From Halorubrum salsamenti (GTDB lineage: Archaea > Halobacteriota > Halobacteria > Halobacteriales > Haloferacaceae), in NCBI RefSeq assembly GCF_007671685.1, contig NZ_VCNL01000001.1:62001-126000 (forward strand): a DNA stretch of 64,000 bases, in the 5' to 3' direction. Positions within the stretch are counted from its first letter, which is position 1. Each line of letters begins with the position of its first letter. Position numbers and translations under genes: made by a program. The notes beneath the pieces are model-generated. The model searched no databases, was not told the DNA's origin, and saw only the letters and a program-made list of their open reading frames with translations. This document shows positions 31,433 through 40,783 of this stretch, in pieces.

Positions 31433-33093
31433 GTCTCGAACGACCAGACACCGTCGACGACGGCGCCGTCGAGCGCACTCCCGACGAGCTGGAGGCGCTC
31501 TTGGGCGATCTCGTCGTCGACCGCGACGACCACCTGAACGCGCCCGGGTTCGTCATCCGGCCCGACACCGTCCAGGAGACGCTCTCGATCCTGAAAGAGC
31601 AGGCGGGATACGACCACCTCTCGGTGGTCTCCGCACAGGAGTACGAGAACCGGTACGAGTCGATCTACCACCTGAAGAAGTTCGACGACCCGACCCAGGA
31701 GGTCAGCGTCGTCGTCCCCGCCGATAAGGACAACCCCGTCTCCGAGTCGGCCGAGCCGGTGTTCCGCACCGCCGACTGGCACGAGCGCGAGGCGTACGAC
31801 CTGATCGGCGTCGAGTACGACGACCACCCCGACCTGCGCCGGATCCTGCTGCCCGAGACGTGGCAGGGCCACCCCCTGTCGATGGACTACGACAAGGACC
31901 GGCCGCAGATCGCCACGCTGCCGGAGCACGCGAACCCACTGGAGGAACACCACAAGGACGCCGAGTCCGACACGATGTTCCTCAACATCGGACCGCATCA
32001 CCCGGCGACGCACGGCGTGCTCCACCTGAAGACGACGCTCGACGGCGAGCAGGTCGTCGACGTCGAGCCCGACATCGGCTACCTCCACCGCAGCGAGGAG
32101 CAGATGGCGCAGAACGGGACGTACCGTCACCAGATCATGCCGTACCCGGACCGCTGGGACTACATCTCGGCGGGCCTGCTCAACGAGTGGGCGTACGCCC
32201 GCGCGGCCGAGGACCTCGCCGACATCGAGGTGCCCGAGTACGCGCAGGTCATCCGCACGATGGGCGCGGAGATGTGCCGGATCGCCGCGCACATGCTCGC
32301 GCTCGCCACGTTCGCGCTCGACATCAACGGCGACTTCACGGCGACGTTCATGTACGCCATCAACGACCGCGAGCGCGTCCAGAACCTCTTGGAGGACCTG
32401 ACGGGTCAGCGGCTGATGTTCAACTACTTCCGGCTCGGCGGCGTCGTCTGGGACCTCCCGGAGCCGCGCGAGGAGTTCTTCTCGAACACGCGGGACTTCC
32501 TCGACCAGCTTCCGGAGTCGATCGAGGAGTACCACAACCTCATCACCTCCAACGAGATCTTCCAGATGCGGACGATCGACACCGGGATCCTCCCGCCGGA
32601 GGTCGCGAAGAACTACGGCGCGACCGGTCCGGTCCTTCGCGGGTCGGGCGTCGACTACGACCTGCGCCGCGACGACCCGTACGGCTACTACGACGAGCTC
32701 GACTGGGACGTGATCACCGAGGACGGCTGCGACAACTTCAGCCGCCTGCTCGTCCGGATGCGCGAGGTCGAGGAGTCCGCGAAGATCATCGAGCAGTGCG
32801 TCGACCTGCTCGAGGACTGGCCCGAAGACGAGCGGAACATCCAGGCGAACGTGCCGCGCACGCTACGCCCGGACGACGACACCGAAATCTACCGGGCCGT
32901 CGAGGGCGCGAAGGGCGAGCTCGGCATCTACATCCGCGCGGACGGCACGGACAAGCCGGCGCGGTTCAAGATCCGGTCGCCGTGCTTCTCGAACCTCCAG
33001 ACGCTCCCGGAGATGGCGAACGGAGAGTACGTCCCCGACGTGGTCGCCGCGCTCGGTAGCCTGGACATCGTTCTCGGGGAGGTGGACCGCTAA
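31429..33093 (+). CDS. nuoCD: NADH-quinone oxidoreductase fused subunits C and D
   Basis: A 554-residue fusion. Residues about 25-150 are NuoC (30-kDa subunit; TADWHEREAYDLIGVEYDDHPDL split around 107-130), and about 170-554 are NuoD (49-kDa subunit; IGPHHPATHGVL, YLHRSEEQMA, ERVQNLLEDLTGQRLMFNY region) which with NuoB forms the quinone site. The NuoD C-terminus ends normally with a DIVLGEVDR tail. ATGA overlap with nuoB, TAATG overlap with nuoH. Confidence 0.96.
   Translation: MSLERPDTVDDGAVERTPDELEALLGDLVVDRDDHLNAPGFVIRPDTVQETLSILKEQAGYDHLSVVSAQEYENRYESIYHLKKFDDPTQEVSVVVPADKDNPVSESAEPVFRTADWHEREAYDLIGVEYDDHPDLRRILLPETWQGHPLSMDYDKDRPQIATLPEHANPLEEHHKDAESDTMFLNIGPHHPATHGVLHLKTTLDGEQVVDVEPDIGYLHRSEEQMAQNGTYRHQIMPYPDRWDYISAGLLNEWAYARAAEDLADIEVPEYAQVIRTMGAEMCRIAAHMLALATFALDINGDFTATFMYAINDRERVQNLLEDLTGQRLMFNYFRLGGVVWDLPEPREEFFSNTRDFLDQLPESIEEYHNLITSNEIFQMRTIDTGILPPEVAKNYGATGPVLRGSGVDYDLRRDDPYGYYDELDWDVITEDGCDNFSRLLVRMREVEESAKIIEQCVDLLEDWPEDERNIQANVPRTLRPDDDTEIYRAVEGAKGELGIYIRADGTDKPARFKIRSPCFSNLQTLPEMANGEYVPDVVAALGSLDIVLGEVDR
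33078..33085 (+). promoter_or_regulatory. Strong Shine-Dalgarno sequence for nuoH
   Basis: ggaggtgg ends 7 nt before the nuoH ATG at 33093, complementary to the 3' end of archaeal 16S rRNA. It lies within the end of nuoCD, so nuoH can be reinitiated internally in the polycistronic message. Confidence 0.6.
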
Positions 33094-34166
33094 TGGGCAC
33101 GGCGCCCGCACAGCTGTTCCCCGAGTTCCTCGTCGACGCGTTCGGGATCGACAGCGTCCTCGGCGACGTCGTCGCCTCGCTGATCGGGGCGGCGCTCGTC
33201 GCGAACATCATCCTCGCGTTCTCCGGCGTCGCCGGACCGTGGGCGAAACGGAAGATCACGGCCGCGTTCACCGACCGGATCGCGGTCGACCGGATCGGGC
33301 CCTACGGGCTGCTCATCATTCCGGCGGCGGCGGTCCAGCTGCTCGCGAAGGAGCTCATCGTTCCCGAAGGCGTCGACCGTCCGGCGTGGGACATCGCACC
33401 GATCCTCCTGCCGGCGTCGGCGATGCTCGGTTTCTCCGTGATCCCGATGGGCCAGATCGGCCCGCTGAACATTCACCTCGCCGACCCCGAAGTCGGGCTG
33501 GCGCTGGTGTTCGCGTTCGCCTCCATCGCCTCCGTCTCGTTGGTGATGGCGGGCTACGCGTCGAACAACAAGTACTCGCTGCTCGGCGGGCTCCGCGCCG
33601 TCGCGCAGAACCTCGCGTACGAGATCCCGCTCATCGTCACCGCGATGTCGGTCGTGATCTTCGCGGGAACGCTCCAGATAAGCGGCGTCGTCGGGGCGCA
33701 GACGGAGACGCTCGTGACGATCGCCGGGGTCTCGATCCCGTCGTGGTTCGCGTTCGTGAACCCGTTCGCGTTCGTGCTGTTCCTCACGGCGAACATGGCG
33801 GAGATCGGACGGAACCCCTTCGACATCCCCGAGGCACCGACGGAGATCGTCGCTGGGTACCAGACGGAGTACTCCTCGGCGTACTTCGTCCTGTTCTACC
33901 TCGGCGAGTTCGTCCACATCTTCCTCGGCGGCGCGATCCTCTCCGTGGTGTTCCTCGGCGGCGCGTCCGGCCCGGGTCCGGAGAGCATCAGCTTCATCTG
34001 GTTCGTGGTGAAGGTCTGGGGCTTCTTCCTGTTCACGCAGTGGGCCCGCGCGGCGATTCCTCGCGTCCGGATCGATCAGCTGATCGAGATCGGCTGGAAG
34101 GGAATGCTGGTGCTGTCGTTCGCGAACCTGGTGCTCACGGCCGTAATCGTGGGGGTGATCGCGTAA
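33093..34166 (+). CDS. nuoH: NADH-quinone oxidoreductase subunit H
   Basis: Membrane subunit linking the quinone site to the proton-pumping arm. 357 residues with eight or nine helices, the conserved GPWAKRK loop, ADPEVGLALVFAFASI, NPFAFVLFLTANMAEIGRNPFDIPEAPTEI (split over about 225-255), the acidic EIVAGYQTEYSS loop that lines the quinone cavity, and the C-terminal RIDQLIEIGWK. Start overlaps the nuoCD stop and is preceded by a good ribosome binding site. Confidence 0.97.
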   Translation: MGTAPAQLFPEFLVDAFGIDSVLGDVVASLIGAALVANIILAFSGVAGPWAKRKITAAFTDRIAVDRIGPYGLLIIPAAAVQLLAKELIVPEGVDRPAWDIAPILLPASAMLGFSVIPMGQIGPLNIHLADPEVGLALVFAFASIASVSLVMAGYASNNKYSLLGGLRAVAQNLAYEIPLIVTAMSVVIFAGTLQISGVVGAQTETLVTIAGVSIPSWFAFVNPFAFVLFLTANMAEIGRNPFDIPEAPTEIVAGYQTEYSSAYFVLFYLGEFVHIFLGGAILSVVFLGGASGPGPESISFIWFVVKVWGFFLFTQWARAAIPRVRIDQLIEIGWKGMLVLSFANLVLTAVIVGVIA

Positions 34167-34167
34167 C

Positions 34168-34629
34168 ATGATCGGACTTATGAAATCCATGGCGACGACG
34201 ATGAAGCACGCGCTCGACGGGAAGACGTTCACGGTGGAATATCCGGAGGACGCGCCCGAGGTGAGCCCGCGCTTCCGCGGCGTCCACAAGTTCAGTCAGG
34301 AGCGGTGTATCTGGTGTCGACAGTGCGAGAACGTCTGCCCGAACGACACGATCCAGATCGTGCAGGACGACCAGCGCAACGGCGAGCAGTACAACCTCCA
34401 CATCGGCCAGTGCATCTACTGCCGGCTCTGTGAGGAGGTCTGCCCCGTCGACGCCATCCTGCTGACGCAGAACTTCGAGTTCACCGCGGACACGAAGGAC
34501 GACTTCGTGTTCAACAAAGAACAGCTCAAGAACGTCCCGTGGTACAAGGGAATCGACCCGCTGGAGTCCCGGAACCCCGATCGCGGCGCGTGGATCGGGG
34601 AGGGAGACGGCGAGGTCGACTACCAGTAG
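34168..34629 (+). CDS. nuoI: NADH-quinone oxidoreductase subunit I
   Basis: Peripheral ferredoxin-like subunit with two [4Fe-4S] clusters. Both motifs are complete: CIWCRQCENVCP (Cys47, 50, 53, 57) and CIYCRLCEEVCP (Cys82, 85, 88, 92). 153 residues. The ATG at 34168 follows a gggggtgatc ribosome binding site at the end of nuoH; an ATG four codons later is also possible. After it comes the largest gap in the operon (49 nt). Confidence 0.97.
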   Translation: MIGLMKSMATTMKHALDGKTFTVEYPEDAPEVSPRFRGVHKFSQERCIWCRQCENVCPNDTIQIVQDDQRNGEQYNLHIGQCIYCRLCEEVCPVDAILLTQNFEFTADTKDDFVFNKEQLKNVPWYKGIDPLESRNPDRGAWIGEGDGEVDYQ

Positions 34630-34678
34630 CGGGCGCGTCTCGAAATCTTCAAAGGGACTCTCATAGGAGACAAACACA

Positions 34679-34945
34679 ATGGTTTATGCTACCATCGCGT
34701 TCGGGCTGTTCGCCGCGGTCACGCTGGCGTTCGGCCTCGGGGTCGTCCTAGCGCGCGACGTGTTCCACGCCGCGTTGCTTCTAGGCGGTGCCCTGACGAG
34801 CGTTGCGGTGCATTACGTGATGCTGCAGGCGGAGTTCATCGCCGCCATGCAGATCCTCGTCTACGTGGGCGGGGTCTTAATTCTCGTCACGTTCGCCGTG
34901 ATGCTCACGCGATCGAACACGGAAACGGAGGTGAATAGCGCATGA
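34679..34945 (+). CDS. nuoJ1: NADH-quinone oxidoreductase subunit J, N-terminal half
   Basis: 88 residues, three membrane helices, corresponding to the first part of bacterial NuoJ: HAALLLGGALTSVAVHYVML, AEFIAAMQILVYVGGVLILVTFAVML. In haloarchaea NuoJ is made by two consecutive genes, and this is the first. An aggaga ribosome binding site lies 7-10 nt upstream. The stop overlaps the nuoJ2 start by ATGA. Confidence 0.93.
   Translation: MVYATIAFGLFAAVTLAFGLGVVLARDVFHAALLLGGALTSVAVHYVMLQAEFIAAMQILVYVGGVLILVTFAVMLTRSNTETEVNSA
34927..34934 (+). promoter_or_regulatory. Strong Shine-Dalgarno sequence for nuoJ2
   Basis: ggaggtga, 7 nt before the ATG at 34942 and inside the end of nuoJ1. It is the best match to the anti-SD sequence in the operon and ensures separate initiation of the second NuoJ half. 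Confidence 0.65.
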
Positions 34946-35298
34946 GTAACGATGACTCCCGGAGCCGCGGGCGTCTCGTTCCCGCAGTCGCGGTCGGACT
35001 GCTGTTCGCGATAATGGCCATGACGGTGCTGTCGGCCGACTTCGGTGAGGTCGCGGCGTTCCCGGCGGACGCGTCGATCGTCCACAACATCGGGTACGCC
35101 CTCTTTAATCTCGCCGAGTACGAGCTCGGATCTGTGCCCTCGGAAGGGTTCCTCGCCGCGTTCCTGATCGCCGCCGTCGCGCTCGACGTGGCCGTCGACG
35201 GCGCGGTTTACCTCGCGAAACGCGAGGAGGACGGCTCCATCGTCTCCGCGATGGGCGAGGCGCTCACCGACGGCGGGCGCGAGGGGGGTGAGCGGTAA
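34942..35298 (+). CDS. nuoJ2: NADH-quinone oxidoreductase subunit J, C-terminal half
   Basis: 118 residues with two membrane helices (about 12-32 and 62-85), corresponding to the rest of NuoJ: NIGYALFNLAEYELG and FLAAFLIAAVALDVAVDGA. The C-terminal tail is charged. It is coupled to nuoJ1 (ATGA) and to nuoK (TAATG), so stoichiometric synthesis of the two halves is expected. Confidence 0.9.
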   Translation: MSNDDSRSRGRLVPAVAVGLLFAIMAMTVLSADFGEVAAFPADASIVHNIGYALFNLAEYELGSVPSEGFLAAFLIAAVALDVAVDGAVYLAKREEDGSIVSAMGEALTDGGREGGER

Positions 35299-35618
35299 TG
35301 ACCGCCGTCGCCTCCTCGATCCCGCCCGAGTGGTACCTGCTGCTTGCCGCCGCCGTGTTCTGTATCGGCCTGTTCGGCGTGCTCACCCGGAGTGACGCGC
35401 TGTACTTCCTGATGAGCGTCGAACTCATGATGAACGCCGCGAACATCAACTTCGTCGCGTTCGCGCTGTACTACGGCGACCTCACGGGACAGGTGTTCGC
35501 GCTGTTCGTCATCGCGCTCGCGGCCGCGGAGGTCGCGATCGGGATCGGCATCATCCTCGTGTTGTACCGCAACTTCGGCGTCACCGACGTGACCGTTCCA
35601 ACGGAGATGAGGTGGTAA
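35298..35618 (+). CDS. nuoK: NADH-quinone oxidoreductase subunit K
   Basis: 106-residue, three-helix subunit. Conserved membrane glutamates are seen in MSVELMMNAANINFVAF and ALAAAEVAIGIGIILVLYRN, which take part in proton translocation. Its start overlaps the nuoJ2 stop, with a ggggggtga ribosome binding site before it. Confidence 0.96.
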   Translation: MTAVASSIPPEWYLLLAAAVFCIGLFGVLTRSDALYFLMSVELMMNAANINFVAFALYYGDLTGQVFALFVIALAAAEVAIGIGIILVLYRNFGVTDVTVPTEMRW

Positions 35619-35619
35619 C

Positions 35620-37662
35620 ATGATAGACGTGTTCTCATACGTTCCGGCGATCGTTCTCCTCCCGTTCTTCTCGTTCCTGATCGCTCTCGGTGTCGGGAAG
35701 TACCTCCCGAAGGGCGGCGCCTTCGGCGGCATCGCGGCGACGGCGGGGTCGTTCCTGCTCTCGCTGTGGGTGCTCGCGACGGTGGCGGGCGGGGAGGCGG
35801 CGAATCGAACGCTCTACACGTGGGCGAGCGCGGGCGGCATCGGCCCGACGGACGTCGAACTGTCCTTCGGGATTCTGGTCGACCCGCTGTCGGCGCTCAT
35901 GCTCGTCATCGTGACGCTCGTGTCGCTTCTGGTCCACGTGTTCTCGCTCGGCTACATGAACGACGAGGGCGAGACGGGGCTGCCCCGGTACTACGCCGGG
36001 CTCGGCCTGTTCTCGGCCTCGATGCTCGGCTTCGTCGTCGCCGACAACCTGCTGATGGCGTTCATGTTCTTCGAGCTGGTCGGGCTCTGCTCGTACCTGC
36101 TCATCGGCTTCCACTTCCGGGAGCCCGGCCCGCCGTCGGCGGCGAAGAAGGCGTTCCTCGTCACGCGGTTCGGGGACTACTTCTTCCTGATCGGCGTCGT
36201 CGCGGTGATCGCGACGTTCGGCACCGCGCAGTTCGCGGGGACCGAGTCGTTCCCCGCCCTCGCTGAGGCCGCGCTCGCCGGAGAGGGCTCGGTCGCGTGG
36301 ACGCCCGGCGGACTCGAACTCCAGACGTGGCTGACGGTCGTCGGCCTGCTGGTGTTGGGCGGCGTCGTCGGGAAGTCCGCGCAGTTCCCGCTGCACACGT
36401 GGCTCCCCGACGCGATGGAGGGCCCGACGCCCGTCTCCGCGCTCATCCACGCCGCGACGATGGTGGCGGCCGGCGTCTACCTCGTCGCGCGCATGTACGG
36501 GTTCTACGCCCTGACGCCGACGACGCTCGCGGTGATCGCCTTCATCGGCGGCTTCACCGCGCTGTTCGCGGCGACGATGGGCGTCGTGAAAGACGAACTG
36601 AAGCAGGTGCTCGCGTACTCCACCATCTCGCAGTACGGGTACATGATGCTCGCGCTCGGCGCGGGCGGGTACGTGGCCGCGGTCTTCCACCTGACCACCC
36701 ACGCCTTCTTCAAGGCCCTGCTGTTCCTCGGCGCCGGTGCGGTGATTATCGCGATGCACCACAACGAGGACATGTGGGACATGGGCGGGCTCAAATCGAA
36801 GATGCCCGTCACGTACTACACCTTCCTGGCCGGATCGCTGGCGCTCGCGGGCATCTTCCCGTTCGCCGGCTTCTGGTCGAAAGACGAGATCCTCTACGAG
36901 GCGCTCGTCCACGGGCTCAACGATCCGCTGCTGCTCGGCGGCTACCTGATGGGGCTGCTCGCGGTGCCGGTCACCGCCTTCTACACCTTCCGGATGGTGT
37001 TCCTGACGTTCCACGGCGAGCCTCGGACCGAGACCGCCCGCGACCCCGAATCCGTTCGCTGGAACGTGAAGGGACCGCTGACGGTGCTGGGCGTGCTCGC
37101 GGTCGTCACCGGCTTCATCAACATGGTGCCGGTCCAGAAGGTCCTCGGACTGGAGGGGATCGACCTGCTCCACCTCTGGCTCGACAACGAGTGGGGCGGC
37201 ATTGAGGGGCTCTCCTCGCATCACTACGGCGACATCGGGCCGTACAGTAGCGGGTACCTCGTCGGCGGCGAGGTCGGTACAGTCCTCGTCGGCGCGGCCG
37301 TCTCGCTCGGCTTGGCGCTGACCGGGCTCCTCGTCGCCTGGCGGCTCTACAACGTTCCGTCGCCGACGGAGCACACGGCGAAGCTCGGCGGGATCAAAGA
37401 CGTGCTGTACAACAACTACTACTTGGACGAACTGCAGGTATGGCTCGCGTATCGCACCGAAGACGTCGCCGGCGGCGCTAACACCTTCGATCAGGGGATC
37501 ATCGACGGCGTCGTCAACGGCGTCTCGTCGGTGAGCCTCTTCGGCGGGAGTCGGGTCCGCCGGCTTCAGAGCGGCGTGGTCTCGCAGTACGCCACGCTGC
37601 TCACGCTGGGGCTCGTCGCGTTGCTTCTCGCGCTCGGCGTGACCGGGGGGTGGTTCCTGTGA
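35620..37662 (+). CDS. nuoL: NADH-quinone oxidoreductase subunit L
   Basis: Large antiporter-like proton-pumping subunit, 680 residues. The proton-antiporter core is clear: FMFFELVGLCSYLLIGF, GKSAQFPLHTWLPDAM with the TPVSALIHAATMVAAG motif, VKDELKQVLAYSTISQYGYM (lysine on broken helix), HAFFKALLFLGAG, and the FPFAGFWSKDEIL motif. The C-terminal part has the long lateral helix and final anchor helix. A gaggtgg ribosome binding site precedes the ATG. Confidence 0.97.
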   Translation: MIDVFSYVPAIVLLPFFSFLIALGVGKYLPKGGAFGGIAATAGSFLLSLWVLATVAGGEAANRTLYTWASAGGIGPTDVELSFGILVDPLSALMLVIVTLVSLLVHVFSLGYMNDEGETGLPRYYAGLGLFSASMLGFVVADNLLMAFMFFELVGLCSYLLIGFHFREPGPPSAAKKAFLVTRFGDYFFLIGVVAVIATFGTAQFAGTESFPALAEAALAGEGSVAWTPGGLELQTWLTVVGLLVLGGVVGKSAQFPLHTWLPDAMEGPTPVSALIHAATMVAAGVYLVARMYGFYALTPTTLAVIAFIGGFTALFAATMGVVKDELKQVLAYSTISQYGYMMLALGAGGYVAAVFHLTTHAFFKALLFLGAGAVIIAMHHNEDMWDMGGLKSKMPVTYYTFLAGSLALAGIFPFAGFWSKDEILYEALVHGLNDPLLLGGYLMGLLAVPVTAFYTFRMVFLTFHGEPRTETARDPESVRWNVKGPLTVLGVLAVVTGFINMVPVQKVLGLEGIDLLHLWLDNEWGGIEGLSSHHYGDIGPYSSGYLVGGEVGTVLVGAAVSLGLALTGLLVAWRLYNVPSPTEHTAKLGGIKDVLYNNYYLDELQVWLAYRTEDVAGGANTFDQGIIDGVVNGVSSVSLFGGSRVRRLQSGVVSQYATLLTLGLVALLLALGVTGGWFL

Positions 37663-39191
37663 TGATCGAAGCCCTCATCGGGTTCACGTTCGTGGCCGCG
37701 CTCCTCGTGCTGCTCGCGCCGGACGAGTGGGCGGGTCGGCTGGCGTTCGCGTTCAGCCTGCTCCCGTTCGTCGGTTCGATGTATCTCTGGTCCGGCTTCG
37801 ACGGCGCCGGCAACGCCCTCACGGGCGGCGACATCGCGTACGCGACCCAGATCGAGTGGCTGGAGGTCGGCGGTCGGACCGTGTCGTGGTTCGTCGGCGT
37901 CGACGGGATCAGCCTCCCGCTCGTCGTGCTTACGACGTTCCTCGTTCCGCTCGCGATCGTGAGCGCGTGGACGCCGATAGACGCTCGTCAGAGCCAGTTC
38001 TACGGGCTCATGCTGTTCATGGAGGCGAACCTGCTCGGCGTGTTCACCGCACTCGACTTCTTCCTCTGGTTCGTCTTCTGGGAGGCCGTCCTCGTGCCGA
38101 TGTACTTCCTCATCGGCATCTGGGGCGGTCCCCGCCGGAAGTACGCCGCGATCAAGTTCTTCGTCTACACGAACGCGGCGTCGCTGCTGATGTTCATCGG
38201 GTTCATGTCGCTGACGTTCGCGCTCGGCGACTCGGCGAGTTCGTTCGCTCTCCCGGAGATCACGGGAGCGATCGCCGACGGCGGTCTCGGGACGTGGTTC
38301 GGCATCTCGCCGGACCGAATCGCGATGGTCGCGTTCCTCGCGATGTTCCTCGGGTTCGCGGTGAAGGTCCCGATCGTTCCGTTCCACACGTGGCTGCCGG
38401 ACGCCCACGTTGAGGCCCCGACGCCCGTGTCGGTGCTGCTGGCGGGCGTCCTCCTGAAGATGGGGACGTACGCGCTGCTCCGGTTCAACTTCACGATGCT
38501 TCCGGATCAGGCGTCCGCACTCGCGATTCCGATCGGCGCCATCGCCGTCATCAGCGTCATCTACGGCGCGATGCTGGCGCTGGCTCAGAAGGACCTCAAG
38601 CGGATCGTCGCGTACTCCTCCGTCTCGTCGATGGGATACGTCATCCTCGGGCTGATCGTGTTCACCGAGTACGGCGTCGGCGGCGCGACCTTCCAGATGG
38701 TCGCGCACGGCCTCATCTCGGGGCTGATGTTCATGGCCGTCGGCGTCATCTACAACGCGACGCACACGCGGATGGTCGGCGACATGTCCGGCATGGCCGA
38801 CCGGATGCCCGTGGCGGTGGGCATCTTCGTCGCCGGTGCGTTCGGGTACATGGGGCTCCCGCTGATGGCCGGCTTCGCCGGTGAGTTCTTCATCTTCGTG
38901 GGGTCGTTCTCCGCCCCGGCGCTTCCGTACGCACCGATCTTCACGGCGCTCGCGATGTTCGGTATCGTCATCGTCGCCGGATACTTGCTGTCGGCGATGC
39001 AGAGCACGCTGTTCGGGCCCTTCGAGCTCGAAACCGACTACGACGTGGGTCCCGCGCCGTTCCACGACGTCGCCCCGCTCGCGGTGCTCCTGGTGGCGAT
39101 CATCGTGCTCGGCGTGGCGCCCGACATCTTCTTCGAGATGATCCGTGACGCCGCCGTTCCCGTGGTCGAGGGGGTGACTATCGATGGTTAA
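37662..39191 (+). CDS. nuoM: NADH-quinone oxidoreductase subunit M
   Basis: Second antiporter-like subunit, 509 residues, with WEAVLVPMYFLIGIWGG, VKVPIVPFHTWLPDAHVEAPTPVS (split over about 230-255), KMGTYALLRF, AQKDLKRIVAYSSVSSMGYV and HGLISGLMFMAVG. The ATG at 37662 overlaps the nuoL stop as TGATG and is chosen over GTG codons just upstream inside nuoL. The stop overlaps nuoN by 8 bp. Confidence 0.96.
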   Translation: MIEALIGFTFVAALLVLLAPDEWAGRLAFAFSLLPFVGSMYLWSGFDGAGNALTGGDIAYATQIEWLEVGGRTVSWFVGVDGISLPLVVLTTFLVPLAIVSAWTPIDARQSQFYGLMLFMEANLLGVFTALDFFLWFVFWEAVLVPMYFLIGIWGGPRRKYAAIKFFVYTNAASLLMFIGFMSLTFALGDSASSFALPEITGAIADGGLGTWFGISPDRIAMVAFLAMFLGFAVKVPIVPFHTWLPDAHVEAPTPVSVLLAGVLLKMGTYALLRFNFTMLPDQASALAIPIGAIAVISVIYGAMLALAQKDLKRIVAYSSVSSMGYVILGLIVFTEYGVGGATFQMVAHGLISGLMFMAVGVIYNATHTRMVGDMSGMADRMPVAVGIFVAGAFGYMGLPLMAGFAGEFFIFVGSFSAPALPYAPIFTALAMFGIVIVAGYLLSAMQSTLFGPFELETDYDVGPAPFHDVAPLAVLLVAIIVLGVAPDIFFEMIRDAAVPVVEGVTIDG

Positions 39192-40695
39192 CACGCTTCC
39201 GCAGGTCGCGGCGCTGTTGCCCGTCTTCCTGCTCGCGTTCACCGGGCTCGCGCTGCTGCTGGTCGATACCATTACCCCTGATGCGCGGTCGAACACCTCG
39301 ATGGCGGTCGTCGGCGCGCTCGGGTCGCTCGCCGCGCTCGCGGCGAGCGTCTGGCTGGTCGTCTCCGGCACCGGAAGCGCCGACACCGGCGGCGCGATCA
39401 CCCTGTTCGCCGAGGCGATCAAGGTGGACACGATGGCGCTGTTCTTCACCGCCATCTTCGCGTCCGTGACGGCGCTGGTCGTCGTCGCGGCCCACGACTA
39501 CTTCCACGACCACGAGAGCCCGGCGGCGTTCTACTCGCTCGTCGTGTTCGCGGCGACCGGGATGGCGCTGCTCGCGGCCGCGAACTCGCTCGCGGTCCTC
39601 TTCGTCGCCTTGGAGATGGTGTCGCTGCCGTCGTACGTGCTCGTCGCGTACCTCAAGCGGAACCGCGGCAGCGTCGAGGCGGGGATGAAGTACTTCCTCG
39701 TCGGGGCGCTCTCCTCGGCGATCTTCCTGTTCGGCATCTCCCTCGTGTACGCGGCGACGGGGTCGCTGCTGCTCAGCGATGTCGCCGAGGGGATCGGCTC
39801 GCTCGACGGCCTCGCCGGCGTCGCCGGTCTCGGCATCGTGATGATCGTCGGGGGCGTCGCGTTCAAGACCGCCTCCGTCCCGTTCCACTTCTGGGCGCCG
39901 GAGGCGTACGAGGGCGCGCCCGCACCGGTGAGCGCGTTCCTCTCGTCCGCCTCGAAGGCGGCCGGCTTCGTGATCGCGTTCCGCCTGTTCACCGAGGCGT
40001 TCCCGGTCGGCGCGTCGCTCGCCGCCGGCATCGACTGGGTGCTGGCGTTCGGTATTCTCGCGGCCGTGACGATGACGCTCGGTAACTTCGCGGCGGCCGT
40101 TCAGGAGGAGGTCAAGCGGATGCTCGCGTACTCCTCCATCGGGCACGCGGGCTACGTGCTCATCGGCGTCGCGGCCCTGTCGCAGGACGGGGGCGCCAAC
40201 GGCGCCGTGATGGGCGCGGCGATGGCGCACCTGCTCGTCTACGGGTTCATGAACACCGGCGCGTTCCTCTTCGTCGCGATGGCGGAGCGGTGGGGCGTCG
40301 GCCGGACCTTCGAGGACTACGCCGGGCTCGCGCGGCGCGCGCCCGTCGCCTCGACGGCGATGGCCGTGTTCATGTTCTCGCTCGCCGGGCTGCCGCCGTT
40401 CGCCGGCTTCTTCTCGAAGTACTTCCTGTTCATGGGCGCCATCGACAACGGCTTCCTGTGGCTGGCGGCGTTCGGTGCCGTCAACAGCGTCGTCTCGCTG
40501 TACTACTACAGTCGGGTCGTGAAGGCGCTGTTCATCGACGACCCGGCGTCGTCGAGTTCGCTGGACGCGATCGACGTGCGGCCGACCGGGCTGTACGCCG
40601 CGGTCGTCTTCGCGGCGGTCGCGACGGTGCTTCTCCTGCCCGGCTTCGGACCGGTCATCGAGACCGCCGAGGCCGCGGCGTCGGCGCTGTTCTAG
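39184..40695 (+). CDS. nuoN: NADH-quinone oxidoreductase subunit N
   Basis: Third antiporter-like subunit and last gene of the operon, 503 residues. LFVALEMVSLPSYVLVAY, ASVPFHFWAPEAYEGAPAPVSAF (split), QEEVKRMLAYSSIGHAGYVLIG and LPPFAGFFSKYFLF are typical. A gggggtga ribosome binding site lies 7 nt before the ATG. No terminator is obvious in the 88 bp before the next gene. Confidence 0.97.
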   Translation: MVNTLPQVAALLPVFLLAFTGLALLLVDTITPDARSNTSMAVVGALGSLAALAASVWLVVSGTGSADTGGAITLFAEAIKVDTMALFFTAIFASVTALVVVAAHDYFHDHESPAAFYSLVVFAATGMALLAAANSLAVLFVALEMVSLPSYVLVAYLKRNRGSVEAGMKYFLVGALSSAIFLFGISLVYAATGSLLLSDVAEGIGSLDGLAGVAGLGIVMIVGGVAFKTASVPFHFWAPEAYEGAPAPVSAFLSSASKAAGFVIAFRLFTEAFPVGASLAAGIDWVLAFGILAAVTMTLGNFAAAVQEEVKRMLAYSSIGHAGYVLIGVAALSQDGGANGAVMGAAMAHLLVYGFMNTGAFLFVAMAERWGVGRTFEDYAGLARRAPVASTAMAVFMFSLAGLPPFAGFFSKYFLFMGAIDNGFLWLAAFGAVNSVVSLYYYSRVVKALFIDDPASSSSLDAIDVRPTGLYAAVVFAAVATVLLLPGFGPVIETAEAAASALF

Positions 40696-40783
40696 CGCTT
40701 CGACGCGCCTCGCGGCGCTTTCGGCTTCTGCTTTTCGCACCGGTACCCGCAGGTATTAGCGCGTCCGTCGCCTCCGTGGACCC

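Noticed and set aside
30734-35618. Missing nuoEFG as a deletion
   Set aside because: Haloarchaeal complex I operons as I know them lack these genes, and the A-B-CD-H-I-J-K order is contiguous with overlapping starts, so nothing seems to have been lost here.
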